A stretch of DNA of 64,000 bases from an uncultured Alphaproteobacteria bacterium (GTDB lineage: Bacteria; Pseudomonadota; Alphaproteobacteria; RF32; CAG-239), in assembly GCA_934271715.1 (NCBI GenBank), contig CAKQRZ010000011.1:18217-82216 (forward strand), read 5' to 3'. This document shows, piece after piece, positions 1-8,821 of this stretch. Under the pieces are notes generated by a model. It worked only from the letters and a program-made list of their open reading frames with translations. It had not been told where the DNA came from and did not search any database. The position numbers and the translations under genes are program-made. The first letter of the stretch is position 1. Each line of letters starts with the position of its first letter.

Positions 1-147
1 TGCTTCCAAATCTTTATATTTTTCCTGCAGCTCAGCCGCATAAATTGTCGGTGCAAATTTATACGGATAAGGGTTATAGCCTTTTTCCTGCAAGGTTTTC
101 AACTTTACTAATCTGGATTCTCTGTGAATATTTGTTTCATTTGCCAT
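1..147 (-). CDS. lysS: Lysyl-tRNA synthetase, class II (N-terminal 49 residues; runs off the window)
   Basis: Translating the minus strand from the ATG at 147 gives a protein starting MANETNIHRESRLVKLKTLQ and continuing EKGYNPYPYKF, open to the window edge. The 'R..KL..L...G..PYPYKF' pattern is the usual start of class II LysRS, which charges tRNA-Lys in the cytoplasm. An AGGA lies about 9 bases before the ATG. Only the beginning of the N-terminal anticodon-binding region is present, so no catalytic motif can be checked. Confidence 0.8.
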   Translation of the reverse strand, partial: MANETNIHRESRLVKLKTLQEKGYNPYPYKFAPTIYAAELQEKYKDLEA

Positions 148-282
148 TTTTTAATATCCTAATTCAAAATTCTAAACTGTTTCTGACTATAAACGCAGCG
201 GATTTTTTTTTCAATAAAAAACTGGTATTTTAGACAGAATTGTGCTATTATAGGTTCAGAAATGTAAAGAAAGAGAGAAATT

Positions 283-1566
283 ATGGCAGAACCAAACAAA
301 AATGCGATACTGAATAAACTTAGAATGCTGGCCGTAAGCGTTGCCGCCGGCCATGCTTTGGGCGTTCCGGCTCAAGAAAGCAAAGAACAGCACGCGCCGG
401 AAAATCAGACAACGATTTTAAACACTCCGGAAAACCGCGAGCTTAATATTTCTGCTGCAGAAATTGACGCTCAGGCGACTGAAGCTGCCGCTGCCAAAAC
501 CTATACTAATAAGGTTGAATCTTTTGAAAAGCTGGAAGAGCTGCCATACGGGCTTTTTGAACAAAAAGCGCAATATGTGATGTCTTGCAATGATTGGAAT
601 AAAAATAAAAACATCAGCATTAAGCGCGTGGATAAAGACCAGATTTACAACTATGATTTAGCTTCTGTGATGGAGGCCCGCGAAGGCGCAAAGGGCGATA
701 TTATCAATAAAAACGCCTCCGGTTCCCGCATGTTTATCTTTCAAAGCACTCCGGCCATGGGAAAGAATTTTATCCGCTATCTTTACTGCTCTAACAATGA
801 AGATTTGCATAATTTTGCCGCGGAGTTTGTCGTAAATGATGAAAAAACAAAGATTGCTGCTGAAAAAGCCCGAAAAAGCCTTTATGATGAAAACGGAGAA
901 ATGAAAACCGGACAGGCCGGACATTTATCTCGTCAGTCAGCTGTCCGCGATATGGCCGGCATTACCACAAAATCTATCGGCGACAGCCGCTATTCGGCAA
1001 GATTTATCAGCCGTTTCAGAGAATTGGCAAAGAATTGCTATGAAGATGTGTTTACCGCCGAAAAAGAGTTTGCAGCAGCTATCTATCCTTTAATAGGCAC
1101 CAGAACAAACCAGATTATCAACGGTACGGAAACTCTGGCTAAACAGAACGGCAAGCGCGATGCTTCCTGCTTGAATATAGGAAAAGCCGGACAGGTTCTT
1201 GCGTCTAAAATCGCCTGCGGAGCCGGTTCTCCAAAGATTATAAACGAGCCGGTTATTGCCCGTGCTGTCAAAAAAATCAGCAAATGCGACTATCTGACTT
1301 TGGATGCGGTGCGGCTTTTGGCGGTTGCCGGTATTAAGGGTGCTGATGAAATGTATAAAAACATGCAGCAGAAGACCAATGAATACAAAAGCAAAATGGC
1401 GGAAAAAGTAAAAGAGATTACAACGCCTGACTTAACCAATAAGCAAGATGCTATTAAAAATCATCGTGAAGAAATTCTGATGCAGAAGCAAGCTGAAAAT
1501 CATCCTAAGAACCGTATTTTAGATCTTGGAAAGCTGATTCAGCAAAAGCAGCAGCACGGTCGCTGA
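283..1566 (+). CDS. Hypothetical protein, possibly exported
   Basis: 427 residues; the ATG follows an AAAGAGAG purine stretch. Residues about 10-30 (NKLRMLAVSVAAGHALGVPA) are weakly hydrophobic and could be a poor signal peptide. The rest is hydrophilic and rich in Ala, Lys and Glu, with a few scattered cysteines and a Lys/Gln-rich C-terminus that is probably helical. I recognise no domain. It is a single gene, divergent from lysS and ended by a hairpin shared with the converging gene. Codon use resembles its neighbours. That it is expressed is likely; function is unknown. Confidence 0.75.
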   Translation: MAEPNKNAILNKLRMLAVSVAAGHALGVPAQESKEQHAPENQTTILNTPENRELNISAAEIDAQATEAAAAKTYTNKVESFEKLEELPYGLFEQKAQYVMSCNDWNKNKNISIKRVDKDQIYNYDLASVMEAREGAKGDIINKNASGSRMFIFQSTPAMGKNFIRYLYCSNNEDLHNFAAEFVVNDEKTKIAAEKARKSLYDENGEMKTGQAGHLSRQSAVRDMAGITTKSIGDSRYSARFISRFRELAKNCYEDVFTAEKEFAAAIYPLIGTRTNQIINGTETLAKQNGKRDASCLNIGKAGQVLASKIACGAGSPKIINEPVIARAVKKISKCDYLTLDAVRLLAVAGIKGADEMYKNMQQKTNEYKSKMAEKVKEITTPDLTNKQDAIKNHREEILMQKQAENHPKNRILDLGKLIQQKQQHGR

Positions 1567-1581
1567 AACAAACTATAAAAA

Positions 1582-1616
1582 ATGCCGCTATCCTAAAAGA
1601 CAGCGGTATTTTTTAT
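1582..1616. terminator. Bidirectional intrinsic terminator
   Basis: ATGCCGCT pairs with AGCGGTAT across a short loop, with A-rich sequence on the left and a T run on the right. It lies between the converging gene ends at 1566 and 1613 and can serve both strands. Confidence 0.8.
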
Positions 1617-2329
1617 TTTCCTCTAAACAATTTTGTCAGCTTCTTAACATCTTCATTGCTCAAAATTTTCGGCACGGCAATAGTTTTTTGCCAGAGCTTT
1701 CCGCCGTAGTAGCTGTGCTGCCAGCGGAAACCGTCTTTTTTAGAGCTGAAATTTTCCAGCGGCTGCTGCCATAAGCTTTCGCAAAACGGGCGGTATAAAC
1801 GGTTAAAAACAAACAGCGGATACCGCAGAAGCTGCCACCATACAGGCTTGGCATAGTCAACAAAAATGGCTTTTCCGCCCATGGCCAGACTGTTCAGCAC
1901 ATTATCCATTACTTGTCTGCGGGTTTGCAGCGGCAGTTCGTGCAGCAGATTGTAGCATATAACCACATCATATTTTTCGTCCCACGGCAGCGCGGCATTG
2001 TAGTTTGCCAGTTCTATATTTTTCTGCTCATATTTATTTTTAGCATATTCCAGCTGCAAAGCCGAAACATCAAAAACATCCAGCTTGCCTTGTTTTTTCA
2101 CTTTTTGATAAATGCAGTCAATTTCATCGCCGAAAGTCAAGCCGATTTGCAGAACATGGGCGTTTTTAGCCACGTCCCGCAGCAAATCTTTCATTATTTT
2201 CTTTTTTATGCCAAAATGCGCCAGCTTGACAATGCGTTCATCATCAAACAAAGCCGTAAGTATCTTGTTTTGATAAATTTTATTAAATAAAATCTGCATA
2301 TAAGGAGGCAATTTATTAAGTTCGCTCAT
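1613..2329 (-). CDS. rquA: RquA-like methyltransferase (rhodoquinone biosynthesis)
   Basis: 238 residues; the ATG at 2329 has AGGAGA just upstream, better than the in-frame start further out. Class I SAM-methyltransferase fold lacking the usual glycine-rich motif I: it reads VLQIGLTFGDEI where ubiquinone methyltransferases have a D/ExGxGxG. With the LPPYMQ start, 'DVFDVSALQL', 'LLHELPLQTRRQ' and 'VDYAKPVWWQLLRYPL', this fits the RquA family, which converts ubiquinone to rhodoquinone. Rhodoquinone lets anaerobic membranes run fumarate reductase backwards from Complex II, which suits a gut organism. It is last in an operon with rsmE and a response regulator (10-base gap). Alternative: another UbiE-related methyltransferase. 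Confidence 0.7.
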   Translation of the reverse strand: MSELNKLPPYMQILFNKIYQNKILTALFDDERIVKLAHFGIKKKIMKDLLRDVAKNAHVLQIGLTFGDEIDCIYQKVKKQGKLDVFDVSALQLEYAKNKYEQKNIELANYNAALPWDEKYDVVICYNLLHELPLQTRRQVMDNVLNSLAMGGKAIFVDYAKPVWWQLLRYPLFVFNRLYRPFCESLWQQPLENFSSKKDGFRWQHSYYGGKLWQKTIAVPKILSNEDVKKLTKLFRGK

Positions 2330-2339
2330 ATTCTTCTCC

Positions 2340-3011
2340 TCAATCGGCTTCCAGCAGGCCGCGGCGGCGCGCCTCATTTACGGCTTGGACGCGGTTGCTG
2401 ACTTCAAGCGCCCGCATTAAAAGCGTAATGTGGATTTTCACGGTTCCTTCGCTTAGGCCTAAACGGTAGGCAATCTGCTTATTAGAAAGCCCTTCGGCCA
2501 AACATTTTACCACATCGGTTTGGCGCGGGGTTAAAATATTTTCTTTTGCCGGTTTCGGTTCCGCATCTAAATCTGCGATAAGTTCATGAATCGGCAGAGT
2601 TCTGTTTTTCAGATTCATCTGCAGCAGTTCCGGCGGAATATACATTCCTCCCGCCAGCACTAGATTTATGGCGCTCAGAATAATGCTGTTAGGAAAGGCC
2701 TTGGAAACATAGCCGGCCACGCCGATATCGTAAGTTTTTTGCAAAATTTCCGGATCAAATACGGCAGAAATTATAATAATCGGGACTTCTTGGCAAACCG
2801 AATGAATACGGCTTATGGCTTCCAGCCAATTTGCTCCCGGCATGGCTAAATCCGTAATAATCAGGTCAAAATCCTTTTGCTTGGCAATAATTTCAAAAAT
2901 ACCGGTGTAGCTGTTTGTCAAAACAATTTCCGAATCTGGATATTGCTTATGCAAAATAAACTCCAAACCTTGTAAAAACAGTTCATGGTCGTCTGCAATT
3001 AAAAACTTCAT
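2340..3011 (-). CDS. NarL/FixJ-family (LuxR-type) response regulator
   Basis: 223 residues. N-terminal receiver (about 1-120): acidic pair in 'LIADDHELFLQGL', phosphoacceptor Asp in 'LIITDLAMPG', conserved Lys in 'GYVSKAF'. C-terminal LuxR helix-turn-helix (about 155-215): 'LTPRQTDVVKCLAEGLSNKQ' then 'AYRLGLSEGTVKIH'. The ATG at 3011 shares a base with the rsmE stop (TAATG), implying translational coupling; a TTG two codons earlier is also possible. No histidine kinase is nearby. Sitting between rsmE and rquA, it may respond to redox or respiratory state, but the signal and targets are inference. Confidence 0.9.
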   Translation of the reverse strand: MKFLIADDHELFLQGLEFILHKQYPDSEIVLTNSYTGIFEIIAKQKDFDLIITDLAMPGANWLEAISRIHSVCQEVPIIIISAVFDPEILQKTYDIGVAGYVSKAFPNSIILSAINLVLAGGMYIPPELLQMNLKNRTLPIHELIADLDAEPKPAKENILTPRQTDVVKCLAEGLSNKQIAYRLGLSEGTVKIHITLLMRALEVSNRVQAVNEARRRGLLEAD

Positions 3012-3727
3012 TACCAATCTCCACTAATGGCCTGCCAGCAGGATATTGCGGCAATCGCTGCGGTTTCCGCCCGCAGAATCCGCTTGCCCAGCGAAATGCT
3101 TTTTACAAACGGCAGGCTGTGCAGCTTTTCGGCTTCTTCCGGACTGAAACCGCCCTCCGGACCGATTAAAACCGCGGCTTTGGCTGAATTTGCCATAGCT
3201 TCATAAATTTTCTGCCCGCCGCCGCGCTCGTCTAAAAAGAACAAAGTACGGCTGTCATCCCAATTTTCTAATATCTTGCTAAGGCTCCGGCATTCTGCAA
3301 TTTTCGGAATATCCAAGCGGCGGCATTGCTCAGCGGCTTCTATCGCCTGCAGCTCAAAACGTTCTGTCCGCACTTTTTCGGCGTTGGTATAAGCAGTCTG
3401 CACCGGAATAATCCGCGCCGCACCAAGTTCGGCTGCCTTTTGAATTACTATATCCGTCTTATCTTTTTTCAACGGGGCAAACAGCAGCCAAATATCCGGA
3501 GAATACTGAATTTCCCGTGTTTTTTCGGTTAAAACCGCTGTTATCGTACGCTTATTCAGTTCGGATATTTTGGCCTTATATTCGCCGCTGCAGCCGTCAA
3601 ACACAAAAAATTCATCTCCGGCACGCATGCGCAGAACATTTGCCAGATAATGCGATTGTTTTTCATCGGGGCAGATAACCTGACCGATTTCCTTTAACTT
3701 ATCTTTTATATATAAACGCACCAGCAT
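3011..3727 (-). CDS. rsmE: 16S rRNA (uracil-1498-N3)-methyltransferase RsmE
   Basis: 238 residues, normal for the family. N-terminal PUA-like part with 'HYLANVLRMRAGDEFFVFDG', then a SPOUT (knotted) methyltransferase domain: 'LLFAPLKKDKTDIVIQKAAE', 'LIGPEGGFSPEEAE' and 'LGKRILRAETAAIAAI', the last two forming the SAM site. It methylates U1498 in the 30S decoding region. First gene of the operon with the response regulator and rquA; the stop overlaps the next start by one base. Confidence 0.93.
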   Translation of the reverse strand: MLVRLYIKDKLKEIGQVICPDEKQSHYLANVLRMRAGDEFFVFDGCSGEYKAKISELNKRTITAVLTEKTREIQYSPDIWLLFAPLKKDKTDIVIQKAAELGAARIIPVQTAYTNAEKVRTERFELQAIEAAEQCRRLDIPKIAECRSLSKILENWDDSRTLFFLDERGGGQKIYEAMANSAKAAVLIGPEGGFSPEEAEKLHSLPFVKSISLGKRILRAETAAIAAISCWQAISGDW

Positions 3728-3826
3728 AAGCAGCCTAAAAAAACATTGTATAAATACACTTTTATTTTGTAACTATACGGCATATATGTTAATTATTCTA
3801 TAATATAATCTTTAGCGGAGGAAAAA

Positions 3827-4501
3827 ATGATTATTACCATAGACGGTCCTGCTGGTTCCGGCAAAGGCACTATTGCGGCTGCGCTGGCCGAAAAATATAA
3901 AATGGCTTATTTTGATACGGGCATGGTTTACCGTGCCGTCGGCCTGCAGATGGTGCTGGACGGAGCAGATTTGTCTGATGAGGCTAAAGCTGTGGCTATT
4001 GCCAAGGATTTAACCTTTCCGCAAATGATGGAATTGGCAAAAAATAAAGATTTCCGCTCTGATGTCGGCAGCAAAGCCGCTTCGGTTATTTCGGCTTATC
4101 CGATTGTGCGCGCCGCCTTGCTGGCTATGCAGAAAAACTTTGCGCTGAATCCGGTTTTTGCTGACGGAACTCCGGCAAAAGGCGCTATTTATGACGGGCG
4201 CGACACCGGTACGGTTATCTGCCCGCAGGCTGACTTAAAATTATATGTTATCGCAGATCTGAGCATTAGAGCTAAGCGCCGCTGCGCCGACTTAAACGCC
4301 GCCGGACACGATATTACTTTTGAACAGGTTTACGCCGATATGAAAGCCCGCGACGACCGCGACTTAAACCGCAGCACCGCGCCGTTGAAACCGGCTCCGG
4401 ATGCGGTTGTGATTGACACTACTAACTTTAAGCTTGAGGATTCGCTTAAGGTTATTGTTCCGCTGGTAGAGAAAAAACTGGCAGAATCGGCAGCAAAATA
4501 G
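3827..4501 (+). CDS. cmk: Cytidylate kinase
   Basis: 224 residues. P-loop 'IDGPAGSGKGTIA' at the start, 'FDTGMVYRAVGL' for CMP binding, then 'IYDGRDTGTVICPQADLKLY' and the Arg-rich lid 'RAKRRCADL...KARDDRDLNRSTAPL'. It phosphorylates CMP and dCMP with ATP. The ATG follows GGAGG with a 6-base gap. Its last 50 bases overlap, antisense, the end of the small exported-protein gene that follows. Confidence 0.95.
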   Translation: MIITIDGPAGSGKGTIAAALAEKYKMAYFDTGMVYRAVGLQMVLDGADLSDEAKAVAIAKDLTFPQMMELAKNKDFRSDVGSKAASVISAYPIVRAALLAMQKNFALNPVFADGTPAKGAIYDGRDTGTVICPQADLKLYVIADLSIRAKRRCADLNAAGHDITFEQVYADMKARDDRDLNRSTAPLKPAPDAVVIDTTNFKLEDSLKVIVPLVEKKLAESAAK

Positions 4502-4739
4502 GTTCTTGCTGCTTTTGCGGCATAGTCTGCTCAGATGAAGACGGAAGCTGATTCGGCACGTCTTCATCTTTTTTATTGACTTCTAACGGCGCGACTTCGG
4601 CTCCGGGGCTTTCGGCATCCGGCTCAAACTTATAAATATATTCCGGCTCCGGCTGGGGTTCCGGCGGCGTAAAATCGTTAGAGCTAAATACCGATACCGT
4701 AGTCCAAACGCTTAAAAATATAGCTATAATTTTTTTCAT
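4452..4739 (-). CDS. Small Pro/Glu-rich exported protein
   Basis: 95 residues: a typical signal peptide (MKKIIAIFLSVWTTVSVFSS), then a low-complexity chain rich in Pro, Glu and Gln ('FTPPEPQPEPEYIYKFEPD'). The ATG has a near-perfect GGAGG seven bases upstream, the best argument that it is real. No known domain; it could be a periplasmic spacer or surface peptide. The 3' end overlaps cmk on the other strand by 50 bases. Moderate confidence. Confidence 0.55.
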   Translation of the reverse strand: MKKIIAIFLSVWTTVSVFSSNDFTPPEPQPEPEYIYKFEPDAESPGAEVAPLEVNKKDEDVPNQLPSSSEQTMPQKQQEPILLPILPVFSLPAEQ

Positions 4740-4858
4740 TTCCGCCTCCTGCGTTTTTATATAATCTCAATTTTTTTGGTTTAAAGTTTAACGATTCCGG
4801 CTTGACCTTGCCGCAATTTGTGGTATTTTTGTTTGGTAATAATAAAAAGGAACATATA

Positions 4859-5542
4859 ATGCAAAAACATAAAGTAATTGTTTGGGATTTGGATAACACA
4901 CTATACCGCGAAACTCCGGAATTTCATGATTTGCTGGATGAAATTACCGCTAAAGCCGCTATAGAAGACTTAAAGCTGCCTTTGGACTTTGCAACAGCTA
5001 AAGCTATGGTAACCGAATCTTACCGCACCTACCGTGACGGCGGAGAAATTTTTGTGCAGAAATTCGGTATTTCTCCCAAAGATATGTTTGACGCTTATCA
5101 CAAACGCAAGGAGCTGAACCTGCATCCGATTGTTCCTTATGAGGGCTTGCTGGAACACATAGAAAAGCTGCAATGCCCGCAATATATTCTTTCTACCAGC
5201 TCTCATGACGCCTGCGAGGCCATTTTGAAGCATATCGGCTTATATAGCTTTTTTGCCGGCAAATTTTATTCGGTAGAAGAGTTTGACTGTTACAAAAAGA
5301 ATGAAAGCCCTGATGTTTACTTAAAATTCTGCGCCGCCATAAAGCATAAGCCGGAAGACTGCCTGTTTATTGACGACAGCTATTCAAACTTGGAATTTGC
5401 TAAAAAAGCCGGTATGTCAACCATGCGCCTGTGCCACGGCAAAGCCAATGATAAATGTAGCGAATACATAGACATTGCCACCGATAACATCAACGAATGC
5501 CTGAGCTATCTGGAGAAGCATTTCTGCACGGCTGAAAAATAA
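4859..5542 (+). CDS. HAD-family hydrolase, probable pyrimidine 5'-nucleotidase
   Basis: 227 residues, started at the ATG preceded by AAGGAAC rather than an in-frame start 57 bases earlier that lacks a ribosome site. HAD motifs: I 'VWDLDNTLY' (nucleophile Asp and acid Asp), II 'ILSTSSH', III Lys in 'FDCYKKNESPDVY', IV 'CLFIDDSYSNLEFAKKAGM'. The arrangement is that of the pyrimidine 5'-nucleotidase (Sdt1/YjjG-like) branch, which removes phosphate from nucleotides such as UMP or CMP. The substrate cannot be proved from sequence; the family call is firm. Confidence 0.85.
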   Translation: MQKHKVIVWDLDNTLYRETPEFHDLLDEITAKAAIEDLKLPLDFATAKAMVTESYRTYRDGGEIFVQKFGISPKDMFDAYHKRKELNLHPIVPYEGLLEHIEKLQCPQYILSTSSHDACEAILKHIGLYSFFAGKFYSVEEFDCYKKNESPDVYLKFCAAIKHKPEDCLFIDDSYSNLEFAKKAGMSTMRLCHGKANDKCSEYIDIATDNINECLSYLEKHFCTAEK

Positions 5543-5545
5543 GCT

Positions 5546-6238
5546 TTAGCGGCATAAGCGGCTTTCGCGCTCATAATTTTCATTGCTATCCATTTTTCGG
5601 GTATTTTCGCGCCATTCATTGAAATAAAAATCAAAAATGACGTCCAGTTTTTCTTGATATATTTGGAGTAGGCCTTTTTCAGGATTGGGAGACAAACTAA
5701 GCAGCGGTCCGGTTTCCTTAATCATCAGCGGCACCCGCTTTTCCAATTCTTTAACATAGCGCTGCAAATAAATATGGGCTAAATCTAAGTGCTGCTGCTC
5801 GTGTCTTACGGTTTTGCGGAACACGCAAGTTCCTTTTTCCATAGAATTTGCCAGATATATTATCGGGTCTAAATAACCGGTCATAATTTTCACTTCCAGC
5901 GGAATAGTGCAGTAATATCCGTCGCCCATTTCTATGGGACCGGAATCGGTAACCGCATAGTTGTGATATTGGTTGGTCAGCGTTAAACCCATTATATTTG
6001 AATATTGGGAACGGGGTCTCTTTTCTATATCTTTTTCTTTAATCTGTGCTGAACTCAGGCTCATATCATAGCTAAGTTCGCCGAAGTTATAGGCAATAAC
6101 CACTTTTGCCGGACGGTCGGCCATCAGCTGCCGGCATCTTTTTTCCCAATAATAACGCGACGCCGCAGGGCTGCATTCAGGCAAAAGACTTGCTGCGGCT
6201 GTTATTAAAAATAAATATGTCAACCCAATTTTTTTCAT
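5546..6238 (-). CDS. Exported protein with HEXXH motif, possible metallopeptidase
   Basis: 230 residues with a signal peptide (MKKIGLTYLFLITAAASLLP, then a Cys near residue 22 that could mark either a lipobox or an ordinary periplasmic Cys). Around residue 145 'VRHEQQHLDLAHIY' contains HEXXH followed by an extra His, the zinc-binding signature of many metallopeptidases. I cannot place it in a named peptidase family, and a third ligand is not obvious. Divergent from the next exported-protein gene. Periplasmic location is likely; activity is inference. Confidence 0.65.
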   Translation of the reverse strand: MKKIGLTYLFLITAAASLLPECSPAASRYYWEKRCRQLMADRPAKVVIAYNFGELSYDMSLSSAQIKEKDIEKRPRSQYSNIMGLTLTNQYHNYAVTDSGPIEMGDGYYCTIPLEVKIMTGYLDPIIYLANSMEKGTCVFRKTVRHEQQHLDLAHIYLQRYVKELEKRVPLMIKETGPLLSLSPNPEKGLLQIYQEKLDVIFDFYFNEWRENTRKMDSNENYERESRLCR

Positions 6239-6325
6239 AAGAGCAGAGTAACAAAAAATTATTAAACCGGCGTTAATACAAAAAAAATGTTTTTAGCGTA
6301 TGTTGAAAATATGTAAGGAGTCGCT

Positions 6326-6898
6326 ATGAAAAAGTTAATTGCTATTTTTATTTTATGTTTTTTAACCGGTGTCGCTACCGTAAACGCCGCTTATCAAAGA
6401 CACCAAAAACAGCCTAACTTTTTTATGCCGGCCGGCGCGGTTAAGAGTACAGTTAACAAGCCGAATTTTACGGTTCGGCAGCCTCAAAGCCAGCAGCTGA
6501 ATAATGCTAAAAAAGCGGTTCAGCCGACCGCAGAAAATAAAAAAACAGTACCGGCAGACGAGCCGGAAAAAATGCAGGCGAAAATTTCTGAGCAACCGCA
6601 GACACAGGCTGAGGCTAAAACCGCAGCCGCTCCTAAAACAGACAAAACTGCCGCTGCTCCGGCTGCTCAGGTTAAACAGCCCGAACCATCTGAGACGGCT
6701 TCTGCTCTGCCGCAGACTATCATACAGCCGCTCGTTTCAGCAAACGGTCAAGATGATGAATACGGACAGAGTTTTAAGGAATATGCGGCAGATTTAGAGC
6801 TGATAGCCCAAAATGAACCGGTTTATAACAACCGCCTGAACAAAAACATTTCAGACTTCAAAAACAAAGAACACACAGTTACGGTCTCGGTGAAATAG
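6326..6898 (+). CDS. Exported Ala/Pro/Gln-rich low-complexity protein
   Basis: 190 residues; AAGGAG eight bases before the ATG. Clear signal peptide (MKKLIAIFILCFLTGVATVNA), then a long disordered stretch rich in Ala, Gln, Lys and Pro, and a short C-terminal segment from 'QSFKEYAADLELIAQNE' onwards that looks folded. No recognised domain. Composition resembles periplasm-spanning linkers. Ends one base before the converging lepA stop. Confidence 0.65.
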   Translation: MKKLIAIFILCFLTGVATVNAAYQRHQKQPNFFMPAGAVKSTVNKPNFTVRQPQSQQLNNAKKAVQPTAENKKTVPADEPEKMQAKISEQPQTQAEAKTAAAPKTDKTAAAPAAQVKQPEPSETASALPQTIIQPLVSANGQDDEYGQSFKEYAADLELIAQNEPVYNNRLNKNISDFKNKEHTVTVSVK

Positions 6899-6899
6899 C

Positions 6900-8702
6900 T
6901 TAATTATCGCCGATTCGCAAGGCTTCAATAAAGGCTGACTGCGGCACTTCCACTTTACCGAACTGGCGCATGCGCTGCTTGCCTTTCTTTTGATTATCCA
7001 GCAATTTGCGCTTACGGGTAATATCGCCGCCGTAGCATTTAGCCGTCACATCTTTGCGCAAAGCCGAAATTGTTTCGCGCGCCACAATCCGTCCGCCGAT
7101 AGCCGCTTGCAAAGGAATCTTAAACAAATGCTTCGGGATCAAATCTTTCAAACGTCCGCAAATCTGACGCCCGCGGGATTCGGCTTCGGAGCGGTGGCAT
7201 AAAAACGATAAAGCGTCAACTGGCTCTTCGTTGATTAAAATCTGCACTTTAACCAAGTCTGACTGCGCATAGCCGACCAATTCATAATTAAAGCTGGCAT
7301 AGCCGCTGGTAATAGATTTTAAGCGGTCGTAAAAATCAAAAACAATCTCGCTGAGCGGAATTTTATAGACCACCATGGCGCGGTTGCCGACATAGGTTAA
7401 ATCTTCCTGCTCGCCGCGGCGTTCGGTGCAAAGTTTCAGAACCGAGCCTAAATAAGTATCCGGCACCATGATTGTGGCCTGCACCATCGGTTCCTCAATC
7501 ATTTTAATCGTTGATACATCCGGCATATCGGCAGGATTGTGCAGCATAATCTGCGTGCCGTTGGTCAAATATATTTTATAAGCCACCGACGGAGCTGTTG
7601 TAATAATATCCAAGTCAAATTCCCTGCCGATTCGCTCCTGAATAATATCCATATGCAGCAGGCCTAAAAAGCCGCAGCGGAATCCTAAGCCCAAAGCGGT
7701 GGAATTTTCCGGCTGATAGTTAATGCTGGCGTCGTTTAATTTCAGCTTTGCCAAAGCGTCTTTCAAGGCGCCGTATTGGCTGCTGTCTACTGGAAAAATA
7801 GAGCAGAACACCACCGAAACCGACGGCTTGAAGCCGGCAAGAGGCTCGGCGCACGGCAGCTTATTATCGGTAATGGTATCGCCGACTTTGCAGTCTTCCA
7901 CGCTTTTTATGCTGGCGGTAATAAAGCCGACTTCTCCGGGGTAAAGGGCGTCTACATCTTTCATTTTCGGGGTAAAAATACCGATTTTATCAATTATATA
8001 ATCAGCTCCATGCGACATCATGCGGATATTTTGCTTTTTACGCAGCACTCCGTCTTTAACCCGCACCAAAATAATCACGCCTAAATAAGAATCATACCAG
8101 CTGTCAATCAGTAAAGCTTTAAGCGGCGCCTTTTCATCGCCGGTCGGAGCCGGGAGCTTATGCACAATTTCTTCCAGCAGGTTATCAATGCCGAAACCGG
8201 TTTTACCGGAAACTTCAACCGCATCGGAAGCGTCCAAGCCAATCACATCTTCTATTTGCTGCTTTACTTTTTCAGGTTCGGCAGACGGCAAATCTATTTT
8301 ATTTAACGCTGTAACAATCTCGTGGTTGTTATCCAACGCTAAATAGACATTTGCCAAAGTCTGGGCTTCCACTCCCTGCGTGGCGTCCACCACCAATACC
8401 GAGCCTTCGCAGGAAGCCAGCGAGCGGGAAACTTCGTATGTAAAGTCAACGTGTCCCGGAGTATCTATCAAATTAAGCTGATAAGTTTTTCCGTCTTTGG
8501 CGTGATAGTTCAAGCGTACGGTCTGCGCCTTAATGGTAATGCCGCGTTCCTTTTCAATATCCATAGAATCCAAAACCTGCTCCGTCATTTCACGGTGCTG
8601 CAAACCGCCGCAATATTCAATCAGGCGGTCGGCAATAGTGGACTTGCCGTGGTCAATATGGGCAATAATGGCAAAATTGCGGATTAAACTTAAATCAGAC
8701 AT
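6900..8702 (-). CDS. lepA: Elongation factor 4 (LepA), back-translocating GTPase
   Basis: 600 residues from the ATG at 8702, which has AAGGAGAAG upstream. GTPase motifs: G1 'AHIDHGKST', G2/switch I 'MDIEKERGITIKAQTVRL', G3 'DTPGHVDF', G4 'ALNKIDLPSA'. These are followed by EF-G-like domains II, III and V and the LepA C-terminal domain ('CYGGDITRKRKLLDNQKKGK'). Full length for the family. It acts on stalled ribosomes. Single gene, divergent from the leader RNA and pilin-like gene at 9 kb. Confidence 0.97.
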   Translation of the reverse strand: MSDLSLIRNFAIIAHIDHGKSTIADRLIEYCGGLQHREMTEQVLDSMDIEKERGITIKAQTVRLNYHAKDGKTYQLNLIDTPGHVDFTYEVSRSLASCEGSVLVVDATQGVEAQTLANVYLALDNNHEIVTALNKIDLPSAEPEKVKQQIEDVIGLDASDAVEVSGKTGFGIDNLLEEIVHKLPAPTGDEKAPLKALLIDSWYDSYLGVIILVRVKDGVLRKKQNIRMMSHGADYIIDKIGIFTPKMKDVDALYPGEVGFITASIKSVEDCKVGDTITDNKLPCAEPLAGFKPSVSVVFCSIFPVDSSQYGALKDALAKLKLNDASINYQPENSTALGLGFRCGFLGLLHMDIIQERIGREFDLDIITTAPSVAYKIYLTNGTQIMLHNPADMPDVSTIKMIEEPMVQATIMVPDTYLGSVLKLCTERRGEQEDLTYVGNRAMVVYKIPLSEIVFDFYDRLKSITSGYASFNYELVGYAQSDLVKVQILINEEPVDALSFLCHRSEAESRGRQICGRLKDLIPKHLFKIPLQAAIGGRIVARETISALRKDVTAKCYGGDITRKRKLLDNQKKGKQRMRQFGKVEVPQSAFIEALRIGDN

Positions 8703-8821
8703 AACTTCTCCTTTTCTTGCGGCCAAGATAATTTATTTTTTCGCTTTAATCAATAGCTAAAATATTTTCGCCCAGCAAGTTTTGAAAACATCTTTACTTT
8801 TGTGCTTTGTTTGATTAAAAT

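Noticed and set aside
45..233. Open frame of 62 codons on the plus strand at the window start
   Set aside because: It overlaps the lysS start on the other strand, has no ribosome site and no protein-like composition.
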